The notes beneath the pieces were generated by a model. The model had not been told where the DNA came from and ran no database searches. It saw nothing but the letters and a program-made list of their open reading frames with translations. Below are positions 24,276 to 32,512 of a stretch of DNA of 64,000 bases, one piece after another. The stretch's first letter is position 1. The number at the start of each line of letters is the position of its first letter. This DNA comes from Cohnella nanjingensis (GTDB taxonomy: Bacteria > Bacillota > Bacilli > Paenibacillales > Paenibacillaceae), in contig NZ_JACJVP010000030.1 of NCBI RefSeq assembly GCF_014212125.1, forward strand, positions 165,955-229,954, in the 5' to 3' direction. Both the position numbers and the translations under genes were made by a program.

Positions 24276-24303
24276 ATTCGGTAGAATCCTTAATAATTCC
24301 TGC
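24276..24303 (-). promoter_or_regulatory. Sigma-H promoter for spoVS
   Basis: GCAGGAATT (fits RnAGGAwWW), 12-bp spacer, ACCGAAT (fits RnnGAAT). Every consensus base matches and the spacing is in the allowed 11-12 range. Confidence 0.85.
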
Positions 24304-24382
24304 AACTTCAGGCGGAGAGGGCGGGGAAAGGACGAAAAATTCTGAAAAATGGTGTCGGGAGATGGCTATTCGGATGCAGGAT

Positions 24383-25236
24383 AAAACGAGGGCTCGGCCA
24401 TACGCAAATGCTTCTTCCTCCGGCCGCGGTTCTCCCCCCTTTGCTTTTGCCGATTTGGGATAGGTGGCAAAGGGGCTCGTAAGGCGGACGTAAACTCCTC
24501 CGGAAGAATCATTTGCTCCTTTTTGCCGCGCGACGTTTTCTTGAGTGGAGCAAGCCATCCCCGGCTGGTGGGATGGATAGGAAGAGCAAAGGAAAACGAA
24601 GGCGCGGCGATGCGCAAATGCTTCTTCCTCCGGCCGCGGTTCTCCCCCCTTTGCTTCGATTACATGGAGATAGGTGGCAAAGGGGCTCGAAAGGCGGACG
24701 TAAACTCCTCCGGAAGAATCATTTGCTCCTTTTTGCCGCGCGACGTTTTCCTGAGTGAAGCGAGCCATCCCCGACGGGTGGGATCGCTAGGAAGAGCAAA
24801 GAAAACGAGGGCGCGGCGGTGCGCAAATGCTTCTTCCTCCGGCCGCTGTTCTCCCCCCTTTGCTTCGATGACATGGAGATAGGTGGCAAAAGGGCTCGAA
24901 AGGCGGACGTAAACTCCTCCGGAAGAATCATTCGCTCCTTTTGCCACGCGACGTTTCCCCACATTTGACAAACCATCCCCGACGGGTGGGGATGGATAGG
25001 AAACATAGAAAACGAGAGCGCGGCAATACGCAAATGCTTCTTCCTCCGGCCGCGGTTCTCCCCCCTTTGCTTTTGCCGATTTGGGATAGGTGGCAAAGGG
25101 GCTCGAAAGGCGGACGTAAACTCCTCCGGAAGAATCATTTGCTCCTATTGCCGCCCGACGTTTTCTTGAGTGGAGCAAGCCATCCCCGGCTGGTGGGGAT
25201 GGGATAGGAAGACATTGAACCGAGGGCGCGGCGATC
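24383..25236. repeat. Four tandem ~208-bp structured repeats plus a fifth stub
   Basis: Copies begin at 24383, 24593, 24802 and 25009, with periods of 210, 209 and 207 bp; a stub follows at about 25216. Shared blocks include GCAAATGCTTCTTCCTCCGG, GGCGGACGTAAACTCC and a hairpin CCATCCCC/GGGGATGG. Unit lengths are not all multiples of three, and apparent frames shift between copies, so it is not coding. A partial solo copy is at 52672. The stretch 24304-25314 holds no gene. Confidence 0.85.
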
Positions 25237-25314
25237 CGGCCGTATACGCCGTGCATGAAAAAGCGGCGAGCTTCCCTTCTCGGGCGCTCGCCGCTTGCAC
25301 TTTATTCGATATCT

Positions 25315-26109
25315 TTATGCCGGGATCCAGCTGTCCTCGTCCACGCGGATCGTTTGGACGCGGTTCGCGCGGCCGGTCGCTTCGTCGATGTCCACGAAAA
25401 CGCCGTTCAAGTGCCACTTCGTCTCCGCGACTTGGAACCGGGTCGGCATGCCGGTGATGAACTTGCGAATGACGTTCTCCCGCTCCATCCCGAGCACGCC
25501 GTCGCGCGGCCCCGTCATGCCGGCATCGGTGACGTAAGCGGTCCCTTCCGGCAGAATGCGGTCGTCGTTCGTCTGCACGTGGGTGTGCGTACCGAGCACG
25601 AGCGAAGCGCGGCCGTCCAGATACCATCCCATCGCGATCTTCTCGCTGGTCGCTTCGGCATGGAAGTCGACGAGGATGCATTTGTGCTGCTTGCGAAGCT
25701 CGCTTAAAATCTCGTCCGCCTTGCGGAAGGGGCAGTCGGAAGGCGGCAAGAACGTACGTCCGATCAGATTCACGATAGCGAGCTCCTTGTTGCCCGCCTT
25801 CACGACCGTGTATCCCCGTCCCGGCGTACCGGGCGGCAGGTTGGCCGGCCGGATCATGCGCGGCTCGTCGTCGATGAACTCGAAGATCTCCCGATTGTCC
25901 CACGTATGGTTGCCCATCGTGATGCCGTGCACGCCCGCCTCGAACAGCTCGCGGGTGATCGCGGCGTTAATGCCGCGCCCCCCAGCGGCGTTCTCGCCGT
26001 TCGCGATCACGATATGGGGCTGATAACGGTCCTTCAGCCAAGGCAACAGCCGTTTGACCGTCTCCCGGCCGACGTTGCCGACGATATCTCCAATGAATAC
26101 GACTTTCAT
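25315..26109 (-). CDS. ymdB: YmdB phosphodiesterase, 264 aa
   Basis: A calcineurin-like metallophosphoesterase. Metal-binding motifs are clear: FIGDIVG, NGENAAGGRGIN, MGNHTWDN, DFHAEATSEK and GTHTHVQTND. In B. subtilis YmdB has cyclic-mononucleotide phosphodiesterase activity and controls the choice between biofilm and motility. It sits just downstream of rny, as in Bacillus. ATG at 26109 follows AGGAGACGTT; the ORF upstream of it (to 26157) has no ribosome site. Confidence 0.95.
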   Translation of the reverse strand: MKVVFIGDIVGNVGRETVKRLLPWLKDRYQPHIVIANGENAAGGRGINAAITRELFEAGVHGITMGNHTWDNREIFEFIDDEPRMIRPANLPPGTPGRGYTVVKAGNKELAIVNLIGRTFLPPSDCPFRKADEILSELRKQHKCILVDFHAEATSEKIAMGWYLDGRASLVLGTHTHVQTNDDRILPEGTAYVTDAGMTGPRDGVLGMERENVIRKFITGMPTRFQVAETKWHLNGVFVDIDEATGRANRVQTIRVDEDSWIPA

Positions 26110-26183
26110 AACGTCTCCTTTCGATCGCATGCCTGCTGCGGGCGCAGCGAACGGCATGGCCTAGCGCGGGCAAGAACGGGAAA

Positions 26184-26207
26184 AGTGGCTGCGATCGCGC
26201 AGCCACT
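26184..26207. terminator. Terminator-like hairpin between rny and ymdB
   Basis: AGTGGCTGCG, 4-base loop, CGCAGCCACT, followed on the minus strand by TTTTCCC. A partial terminator that could tune ymdB relative to rny. Confidence 0.6.
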
Positions 26208-26225
26208 TCTCAGCCTTCCCGGAAA

Positions 26226-27776
26226 TTATTTCGCGTACTCGACCGCGCGGGTCTCGCGGATAACCGTGACCTTGATGTGGCCCGGATAATCGAGTTCGCT
26301 CTCGATCTTCTTCGTGATGTCGCGGGCCAATCGGAACGCTTCGGCGTCGTCGATCTTCTCCGGCTGCACCATGACGCGAACTTCGCGTCCGGCTTGGATG
26401 GCGTAAGACTTCTCGACGCCGTCGAACGATTCGGAGATGTCCTCCAGCTTCTCGAGCCGGCGGATGTACGTCTCCAGCGTCTCCCGACGGGCGCCAGGGC
26501 GAGCCGCGCTCAGCGCGTCTGCCGCGCCGACGAGCATCGCGATGACCGAAGTCGCCTCCACGTCGCCGTGGTGAGATGCGATGCTGTTGATGACGACCGG
26601 GTGCTCTTTGTATTTCTTCGCCAACTCTACGCCAATCTCGACATGCGAACCTTCCACTTCGTGATCGAGCGCCTTGCCGATGTCATGCAGCAAGCCGGCG
26701 CGTTTGGCGAGCGATACGTCTTCTCCGAGCTCCGCAGCCATCAAGCCGGTCAGATACGCGACCTCCATCGAATGCTTCAGCACGTTCTGTCCGTAGCTCG
26801 TCCGGAACTTCAGACGGCCGAGGATCTTGATGAGGTCCGGGTGGAGACCGTGGACGCCAACTTCGAACGTCGCTTGCTCCCCGTACTCCCGAATTCTCTC
26901 GTCCACTTCCTTGCGAGACTTCTCGACCATCTCTTCGATGCGGGCGGGGTGGATACGTCCATCCGCCACCAGCTTCTCGAGGGAAGTCCGCGCGATCTCG
27001 CGGCGGATCGGGTCAAAGCCCGACAGGATAACCGCTTCCGGCGTATCGTCGATGATGAGGTCGATCCCCGTCAACGTCTCCAACGCGCGGATGTTGCGGC
27101 CTTCCCGGCCGATGATCCGGCCCTTCATCTCTTCGTTCGGCAGCGTAACGACGGATACCGTCGTCTCGGCCACGTGGTCCGCGGCGCACCGCTGGATGGC
27201 GAGCGAGATGATGTCGCGGGCGCGCTTGTCCGCTTCTTCCTTGGCTTGCTGCTCGATTTCTTTGATCAGTTGGGCGGTCTCGACGCGCACTTCTTGCTCG
27301 ACGGTCGACAGGATCAGCTGCTTCGCATCCTCCATCGACAAGTTCGAGATGCGCTCCAACTCGGTAATTTGCTGCTTATGAAGCGTTTCGATCTGTTCTT
27401 GGGTCTCTTCGATCCGTTTCTCTTTGTTGGCCACTTGCTCCTCTTTGCGTTCGAGGGACTCCAGCTTGCGGTCCAGCGATTCTTCCTTCTGGACAAGCCG
27501 GCGTTCCTGACGCTGAATCTCGTTGCGGCGTTCGCGAATGTCGCGTTCCGCTTCGTTCCGGAGCTTGTGCACCTCGTCTTTGGCTTCCAGTACCGTTTCC
27601 TTGCGGATGGCTTCCGCATCTTTCTTGGCACTCTCGACGATCTGACGGGCTGCTTCCTCGGCGCTGGAGATCTTCGCCTCCGCAATGGACTTGCGTACGA
27701 AATAACCGATCCCAAAGAAAAGCACGCCAACAACGATTACGATCAAGACCCAGATCCAGGCTTGCATGGTCTTCAC
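26226..27776 (-). CDS. rny: Ribonuclease Y, 516 aa
   Basis: The membrane-tethered endoribonuclease that starts mRNA decay. An N-terminal helix (WIWVLIVIVVGVLFFGIGYF) is followed by a long charged coiled coil (about 30-200), a KH domain (GRIIGREGRNIRALET) and an HD domain with HDIGKALDHE and HHGDVEA. Standard length is about 520. RicA from this window is a known partner system. ATG behind GAGGAGGTGAAGACC; promoter at 27937-27966. Confidence 0.97.
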   Translation of the reverse strand: MKTMQAWIWVLIVIVVGVLFFGIGYFVRKSIAEAKISSAEEAARQIVESAKKDAEAIRKETVLEAKDEVHKLRNEAERDIRERRNEIQRQERRLVQKEESLDRKLESLERKEEQVANKEKRIEETQEQIETLHKQQITELERISNLSMEDAKQLILSTVEQEVRVETAQLIKEIEQQAKEEADKRARDIISLAIQRCAADHVAETTVSVVTLPNEEMKGRIIGREGRNIRALETLTGIDLIIDDTPEAVILSGFDPIRREIARTSLEKLVADGRIHPARIEEMVEKSRKEVDERIREYGEQATFEVGVHGLHPDLIKILGRLKFRTSYGQNVLKHSMEVAYLTGLMAAELGEDVSLAKRAGLLHDIGKALDHEVEGSHVEIGVELAKKYKEHPVVINSIASHHGDVEATSVIAMLVGAADALSAARPGARRETLETYIRRLEKLEDISESFDGVEKSYAIQAGREVRVMVQPEKIDDAEAFRLARDITKKIESELDYPGHIKVTVIRETRAVEYAK

Positions 27777-27854
27777 CTCCTCGTTGCATCACCAAGGCAA
27801 ATTCTTGGGACACCTATTCAATTGTGTGCCGGTTTCAGAACCGTTTCAATTCGC

Positions 27855-27915
27855 TTGAAAAAAAGTCGAAAAATCACTTTCCGAATCGTTTTTTGGAAGG
27901 AAAAAGGTTCGGAAT
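27855..27915 (-). promoter_or_regulatory. Possible attenuator in the rny leader
   Basis: On the minus strand TTCCGAA pairs with TTCGGAA (loop about 22) and is followed by TGATTTTTCGACTTTTTTTC. It sits between the promoter and the ribosome site of rny, about 80 bases before the start. Confidence 0.45.
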
Positions 27916-27936
27916 GAGATGATGGATTACAATTTC

Positions 27937-27966
27937 ATTGTATCTTTTGTGAAAATGGATTGTCAA
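27937..27966 (-). promoter_or_regulatory. Sigma-A promoter for rny
   Basis: TTGACA, 18-bp spacer, TACAAT. Leader of about 155 bases to the ATG. The gap 27777-28157 holds this promoter, the leader hairpin and the recX terminator, and no gene. Confidence 0.85.
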
Positions 27967-28101
27967 GTTGCAGCCGAACGCCAAACCTGCTGCGTCACGC
28001 CCCGCTTTCCAAGTAAAAACGGCTCCAGATGGCGGCATGTTTTTATCGGAGGCCATACAGAAATGGATAAGGCGGTCAACTTATCAATTCTGTATGACGA
28101 A

Positions 28102-28127
28102 CAAAAAGACGGCGGATATCCGCCGTC
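28102..28127 (-). terminator. Terminator after recX
   Basis: GACGGCGGATATCCGCCGTC is a perfect 20-base palindrome followed on the minus strand by TTTTTG. Confidence 0.85.
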
Positions 28128-28157
28128 CGCCGTCCCGATTCACCCTTGCCCGCTCGC

Positions 28158-29138
28158 TTAAATGTCCATATCCTCATGGTCCATCTCGCCATATGACGAC
28201 TCTTCCCAATCCGCTTCCTCCTCCGGGGGCAACTCCGCCGCCGCTTCGCGAACCGCTTCGTACGCGACGCCGTTCGGGAAACCGCGTCGCAGCAGCACCC
28301 CCAGCAGCTTCATCTGCCGCTCCCGGAGCGTCTTCCCCTTTATGCCGGGCCAGCGCTTGCGCGCCAGCGTCAGCGCGGAGCTCCGCTCGGCGTCGGCATC
28401 CAGGTCTTCGAGCGCCTCTTCTACGTCCTGCTTGCCGACGCCGCGCTGCAGCAGCTCTTGACGAATCAGCCGCCGGCCTTTCTTCTGACTGGAGACGCGC
28501 GATTCCGCGAATCGCTTCGCGTAGGCGGCATCGTCCAGCAGCCCGTGCTTGGACAGCCGCTCCAGACTGCCGGCGATCGCCTCCGCGGAGAACCCTTTTC
28601 GCTTTAAACCTTTTTGCAGCTCGCTCTTGGTCCGCGCCTTGAAGTCGAGCATGCCGAGCGCCGCGCGATAGGCTTCTTCCTTCTGCTCTTCCTTGCGCAG
28701 CTCCGCCCATTCCTCGGCCGTCAGCCGTCGTCCCTTGAGCAGCCGCCAGCCGACCAGCGTATCCTCGTGCACCTTCAGCGTCTCCTGCTCGGACGACCCC
28801 TCCGGCAGCACCGCCAGCACGTACATCGAAGGCTTCTTGGGGTCGGCCTGCATCGCGACGATAACCGCGCCTGTATTCGGAGCGTGCCGATGATCCGGGA
28901 TCCCTCGATCCGCGTCTGCCCTATGCGTCGTCTCCTGTGCGTGCGGTTGGCTGCGGGCTTGCCGGTTCCGGGCCGCGGATCCGCCGCGCGCTCCTGCGTC
29001 CCGGTTGCCCGAGGACCGACGACCCGAATCGGATGGCGGCTTCGCCTTGCCGACCACCCGCCAATCCCGTTCGTCCGAGATATCGATCGCCTCGCTCGCC
29101 TCCGAGGACTCGCGATCTGCCCTCTCCTCCTTGCTCAT
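28158..29138 (-). CDS. recX: RecX, RecA modulator, with long N-terminal extension, 326 aa
   Basis: The RecX helical repeats fill about residues 165-310: ALGMLDFKARTKSELQKGL, ERLSKHGLLDDAAYAKRFAE and RRLIRQELLQRGVGKQDVEE. RecX binds RecA filaments and trims their activity; Paenibacillus forms are often longer than the 260-residue Bacillus type. Residues 1-100 here are a polar, low-complexity tail of unknown role. ATG at 29138 follows GGAGGAAGGAACGG; an upstream frame to 29246 lacks a site. It follows recA, separated by a terminator. Confidence 0.88.
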   Translation of the reverse strand: MSKEERADRESSEASEAIDISDERDWRVVGKAKPPSDSGRRSSGNRDAGARGGSAARNRQARSQPHAQETTHRADADRGIPDHRHAPNTGAVIVAMQADPKKPSMYVLAVLPEGSSEQETLKVHEDTLVGWRLLKGRRLTAEEWAELRKEEQKEEAYRAALGMLDFKARTKSELQKGLKRKGFSAEAIAGSLERLSKHGLLDDAAYAKRFAESRVSSQKKGRRLIRQELLQRGVGKQDVEEALEDLDADAERSSALTLARKRWPGIKGKTLRERQMKLLGVLLRRGFPNGVAYEAVREAAAELPPEEEADWEESSYGEMDHEDMDI

Positions 29139-29287
29139 CCGTTCCTTCCTCCTCCCCTGCGCTCTTACACCCTGATGCTCATTCTTCAAACATGCAAAAA
29201 ACGGATTCGCGTCCTCCGAAGAAGGCGAACCCGTTGGTATCGGCAACGATGCGACGGACGTTCAAAGAGAACGAGAGGAATCGTTGG

Positions 29288-29310
29288 AAAAAGGGCATCC
29301 GCACGGATGC
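29288..29310 (-). terminator. Terminator after recA
   Basis: GCATCCG tg CGGATGC on the minus strand, then CCTTTTTCC. Lies 21 bp past the recA stop, so some read-through to recX is possible. Confidence 0.7.
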
Positions 29311-29330
29311 AGACGCCCATTCCTGATGTC

Positions 29331-30395
29331 TTACTCGAGCTCGCCGAACTCGGCGTCTTCTTCGTCGTCTTCCTCCTGGGCGGCGCTGGTGCGAGCCGCT
29401 ACTGCGGTAGCGGACAGCGTCGCATCGCGGATCTGCTGCTCGATCTGGCCCGACAGCTCCGCATGATCCTTCAGGAACTGCTTCGCGTTCTCGCGGCCTT
29501 GACCCAAGCGCTCGCCGTTGTAAGAGAACCATGCGCCGCTCTTCTGCACAATATCGAGCTCCGTGCCGATGTCGACGATGCTGCCTTCCTTCGAGATGCC
29601 TTCGCCGTACATGATGTCGACTTCGGCTTGCTTGAACGGAGGCGCCACCTTGTTCTTTACGACCTTAATGCGCGTGCGGTTGCCGACGATGTCGTTGCCT
29701 TGCTTGATCGACTCGATGCGGCGAACGTCCAGACGTACGCTAGCGTAGAACTTCAGCGCGCGTCCGCCCGGCGTCGTCTCCGGGTTGCCGAACATGACGC
29801 CGACCTTCTCGCGCAGCTGGTTGATGAAGACGGCGATCGACTTCGACTTGCTGATGGCGCCGGACAGCTTGCGCATGGCCTGCGACATCAAGCGCGCCTG
29901 CAAGCCGACGAACGAGTCGCCCATGTCGCCTTCGATCTCGGCCTTCGGCACGAGCGCGGCGACGGAGTCGACGACGATGATGTCGACGGCGCCGCTGCGT
30001 ACGAGCGCTTCGGCGATCTCCAGCGCCTGCTCGCCGGTATCCGGCTGGCTCAGCAGCAGTTCGTCGATGTTGACGCCGAGGTTGCGCGCGTAGATCGGAT
30101 CCAGCGCATGCTCTGCATCGATGAAGGCGGCCTGTCCGCCAGCGCGCTGCACTTCGGCGATGGCGTGCAAGGCGACGGTCGTCTTACCGGACGATTCCGG
30201 TCCGTAGACTTCGATGATGCGGCCCCGCGGGAATCCGCCGATCCCGAGGGCGATATCCAAAGCAAGGGCACCGCTTGAATAAGTCTCTACCTGCAGCTGA
30301 GCTTGCTCTCCCAACTTCATGACGGAACCCTTGCCGAATTGTTTCTCAATCTGGCGCAAGGCCATCTCTAATGCGGCGCGACGATCGGACAACAC
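29331..30395 (-). CDS. recA: RecA, recombinase, about 354 aa
   Basis: Full-length RecA: Walker A GPESSGKTT near residue 68, LLSQPDTGEQALEI, QLREKVGVMFGNPETTPGG (L2 loop) and a Glu/Asp-rich C-terminal tail. It forms filaments on single-stranded DNA, drives strand exchange, and triggers LexA cleavage. Start is uncertain: GTG at 30401, GTG at 30395 and TTG at 30392 all lie near AAGGA; 30395 has the best spacing, 30392 gives the family's usual MSDRRAAL. Promoter and LexA box are at 30424-30474. Confidence 0.97.
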   Translation of the reverse strand: MLSDRRAALEMALRQIEKQFGKGSVMKLGEQAQLQVETYSSGALALDIALGIGGFPRGRIIEVYGPESSGKTTVALHAIAEVQRAGGQAAFIDAEHALDPIYARNLGVNIDELLLSQPDTGEQALEIAEALVRSGAVDIIVVDSVAALVPKAEIEGDMGDSFVGLQARLMSQAMRKLSGAISKSKSIAVFINQLREKVGVMFGNPETTPGGRALKFYASVRLDVRRIESIKQGNDIVGNRTRIKVVKNKVAPPFKQAEVDIMYGEGISKEGSIVDIGTELDIVQKSGAWFSYNGERLGQGRENAKQFLKDHAELSGQIEQQIRDATLSATAVAARTSAAQEEDDEEDAEFGELE

Positions 30396-30423
30396 ACCCA
30401 CATCCTTATCTTTTAATAGTTAT

Positions 30424-30452
30424 ATCATACCTTTTTCTGTTGCGTTTGCCAA
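30424..30452 (-). promoter_or_regulatory. Sigma-A promoter of recA
   Basis: TTGGCA, 17-bp spacer, TATGAT, about 29 bp before the start codons. Confidence 0.85.
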
Positions 30453-30460
30453 GCTTTTTG

Positions 30461-30474
30461 CGAACATTTGTTCG
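30461..30474. promoter_or_regulatory. LexA (DinR) SOS box of recA
   Basis: CGAACATTTGTTCG, matching the Firmicutes SOS box core CGAAC-N4-GTTCG. It lies just upstream of the recA -35 element. Confidence 0.92.
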
Positions 30475-30484
30475 AATGATTATC

Positions 30485-30524
30485 AAAAAAGAACCGCAGC
30501 AAAGTAATCTTCGCTACGGTTCTT
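30485..30524 (-). terminator. Terminator after cinA
   Basis: On the minus strand AAGAACCGTAGC pairs with GCTGCGGTTCTT (one mismatch) and ends in a T6 run. Confidence 0.85.
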
Positions 30525-30641
30525 CCGCAACTTTCTAAATAAACTTATCATAGCAAGAACGGTTTGACAAGCATTATTAGCGAATCGTGTCGAATCGCAA
30601 CTCCCGCCGCCGAGCCTGTTCTCCCTTGCAAGGGCTGTATA

Positions 30642-31895
30642 TCAGCCTCTGCCCGTCAGCGTCAGCCAGAGCAGATAGAGCGCGCGCTTGCTCGCCCGGA
30701 TGCGGATACCTTCGCGGTCGCCCGACAGCTGCAGCTTCTCCGCGCGCGCCGGTTGGCCCCGCTGCGCGATCCCGAGATAGACAAGCCCGACCGGCTTGCC
30801 TTCGGAGGCGGCCGGCCCGGCTACGCCGGTAATCGAGACCGCGAGGTCCGACCCGGCCGCCTTCAGCGCGCCCTCGGCCATGGCGCGCGCCGTCTCCTCG
30901 CTCACCGCGCCGGGCGCGCCTTCCCCTTCGAGCAGCGCCTCGGGGACGCCCAGCAGCTGGCGCTTCACGCCGTTGCTGTAGCTCACCACGCCGCCCAGGA
31001 ACGCATCCGCGCTGCCCGGTACCGTCGTCAGCATGGCGGCGACCATGCCGCCCGTACAGCTCTCCGCGAGCGCAACCGTCCGCCGCTGCTCCGTGAGCAG
31101 CCGCACGACCTCCGTCTCGAGCCCGACGTCCTGCTCGGCGTACAGATACCGCTCTCCGCGACTGCGGATCTCCTGCAGCGCTGGCCCCATCCGCCGCGCC
31201 GCCGCTTCGGCGTCGGCGGCCTTGGTCGAGACGCGAAGGGCGACTTCGCCTTCCTTGGCGTAAGTCGCCAGCGTCGGATCCGTCTGCGCGCGGATCAGAT
31301 CGATGTAGAGCTCCTCGAGCGCGGACTCCCCGATCCCCGCGAACTTAAGCACGACCGAATGAAGCGCGTCCGCCAGGCCCAGCTTCTCGCGAAGCCAAGC
31401 GGAGCCGTCGTTGTCGAACATCGGCTTCATCTCGCGCGGCGGGCCGGGCAGCAGCAGATAGTGCGTACCGTCCGCTGTCAGCGCGTTGCCGACGGCGAGC
31501 CCCGTGTCGTTGCGGAGCGGCGTCGCGCCCGCGACGAGCATCGCCTGCCGACGGTTGATCTCGATCAGCTCGGCGCTGCGCCCGCTGAACATGTCTTCGA
31601 TCTTCGCGAGCGTCGGTTCGTGCATCTCGATCCCCCGGCCCAGGTAGGCCGCCAGGGCGTCGCGCGTCAGATCGTCCATCGTTGGCCCGAGGCCGCCGGT
31701 GAACACGATCAGGTCCGCCCGGCCGCGCGCGATCGCAATCGCTTGCTTGAGCCGTTCTTCATTGTCTCCGACCACGGTCTGATAATAAACGTCAATGCCC
31801 AGCTCTGCCAAACCGCGCGACAGATACTGGGCGTTGGTGTTCACGATCTGACCGAGCAGGAGTTCCGTGCCTACGGCAACGATCTCCGCTCTCAT
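30642..31895 (-). CDS. cinA: CinA, competence/damage-inducible protein A, 417 aa
   Basis: N-terminal MoaB-like (COG1058) domain with AEIVAVGTELLLGQIVNTNA and GGLGPTMDDLTRDALA, and C-terminal CinA domain with AESCTGGMVAAMLT and YSNGVKRQLLGV. The C-terminal domain is an NMN amidase in characterised homologues, and the other domain an ADP-ribose pyrophosphatase; the pair helps recycle NAD. It overlaps the stop of pgsA by 4 bp. Separated from recA by terminator, promoter and SOS box. Confidence 0.95.
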   Translation of the reverse strand: MRAEIVAVGTELLLGQIVNTNAQYLSRGLAELGIDVYYQTVVGDNEERLKQAIAIARGRADLIVFTGGLGPTMDDLTRDALAAYLGRGIEMHEPTLAKIEDMFSGRSAELIEINRRQAMLVAGATPLRNDTGLAVGNALTADGTHYLLLPGPPREMKPMFDNDGSAWLREKLGLADALHSVVLKFAGIGESALEELYIDLIRAQTDPTLATYAKEGEVALRVSTKAADAEAAARRMGPALQEIRSRGERYLYAEQDVGLETEVVRLLTEQRRTVALAESCTGGMVAAMLTTVPGSADAFLGGVVSYSNGVKRQLLGVPEALLEGEGAPGAVSEETARAMAEGALKAAGSDLAVSITGVAGPAASEGKPVGLVYLGIAQRGQPARAEKLQLSGDREGIRIRASKRALYLLWLTLTGRG

Positions 31896-32512
31896 ACGTT
31901 GCGGCGCACCTCCTTGGCGACGGAGCCCGCGGGCGGGTCCGACAGCGGAATGAGATTTTTGTTCTTAATGAAGTAATCGACGCCGGAGTAGACCGTGATG
32001 ATCGCGGCGGCCCATACCGCGATAATATCCAGCGGGAAGTGCACGTACGTGAAGGGGAAGTTGTTCAGCAGCAGCACGATGATCATCGCGATCTGAACCG
32101 CCGTCTTCCATTTGCCCCACTTGCTTGCGGCAAGCACGACGCCTTCGAGCAGCGCGACCTGCCTCAGCCCCGTGACGGCCCATTCGCGGCTGATGATGAC
32201 GATGGCGACCCAGGCGTCCAGCTTGCCCATCTCGACGAGCGAGATCAGCACGGCGGCCATGAGAAGCTTATCCGCGAGCGGATCGAGCAGCTTGCCGAGA
32301 TTGGTGACGATCTTATGCTTGCGGGCGATGTAGCCGTCCAGACCGTCGGTGCTCGCCGCGATGATGAACAGCAGCAGCGCGAACACTTGATTGTAAGAGA
32401 TGGAGTAGCTGCCGATCGTAAGCGGACTGACGTTCAGCTTGATCAACAGAAAAAAAGTCATAATCGGTACGAGGAAAATACGCACCAGCGTTATCCGATT
32501 GGCCAGATTCAC
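31892..32512 (-). CDS. pgsA: PgsA, CDP-diacylglycerol--glycerol-3-phosphate phosphatidyltransferase, 206 aa
   Basis: Membrane enzyme making phosphatidylglycerol-phosphate. The CDP-alcohol phosphotransferase motif is intact: DGLDGYIARK, then G-KLL-D-PLA-D in NLGKLLDPLADKL. Five or so helices. NLANRITLVRIFLVPIM start is family-typical. It overlaps rimO upstream (4 bp) and cinA downstream (4 bp), so all three are one operon. Confidence 0.95.
   Translation of the reverse strand: MNLANRITLVRIFLVPIMTFFLLIKLNVSPLTIGSYSISYNQVFALLLFIIAASTDGLDGYIARKHKIVTNLGKLLDPLADKLLMAAVLISLVEMGKLDAWVAIVIISREWAVTGLRQVALLEGVVLAASKWGKWKTAVQIAMIIVLLLNNFPFTYVHFPLDIIAVWAAAIITVYSGVDYFIKNKNLIPLSDPPAGSVAKEVRRNV

Noticed and set aside
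24274..25256. Overlapping minus-strand ORFs (164-198 aa) with repeated PEEEAF and VYVRLSSPFATY segments
   Set aside because: They are translations of the tandem DNA repeat. Unit lengths of 209 bp shift the frame, starts lack ribosome sites, and pieces of the same peptide appear in more than one frame.
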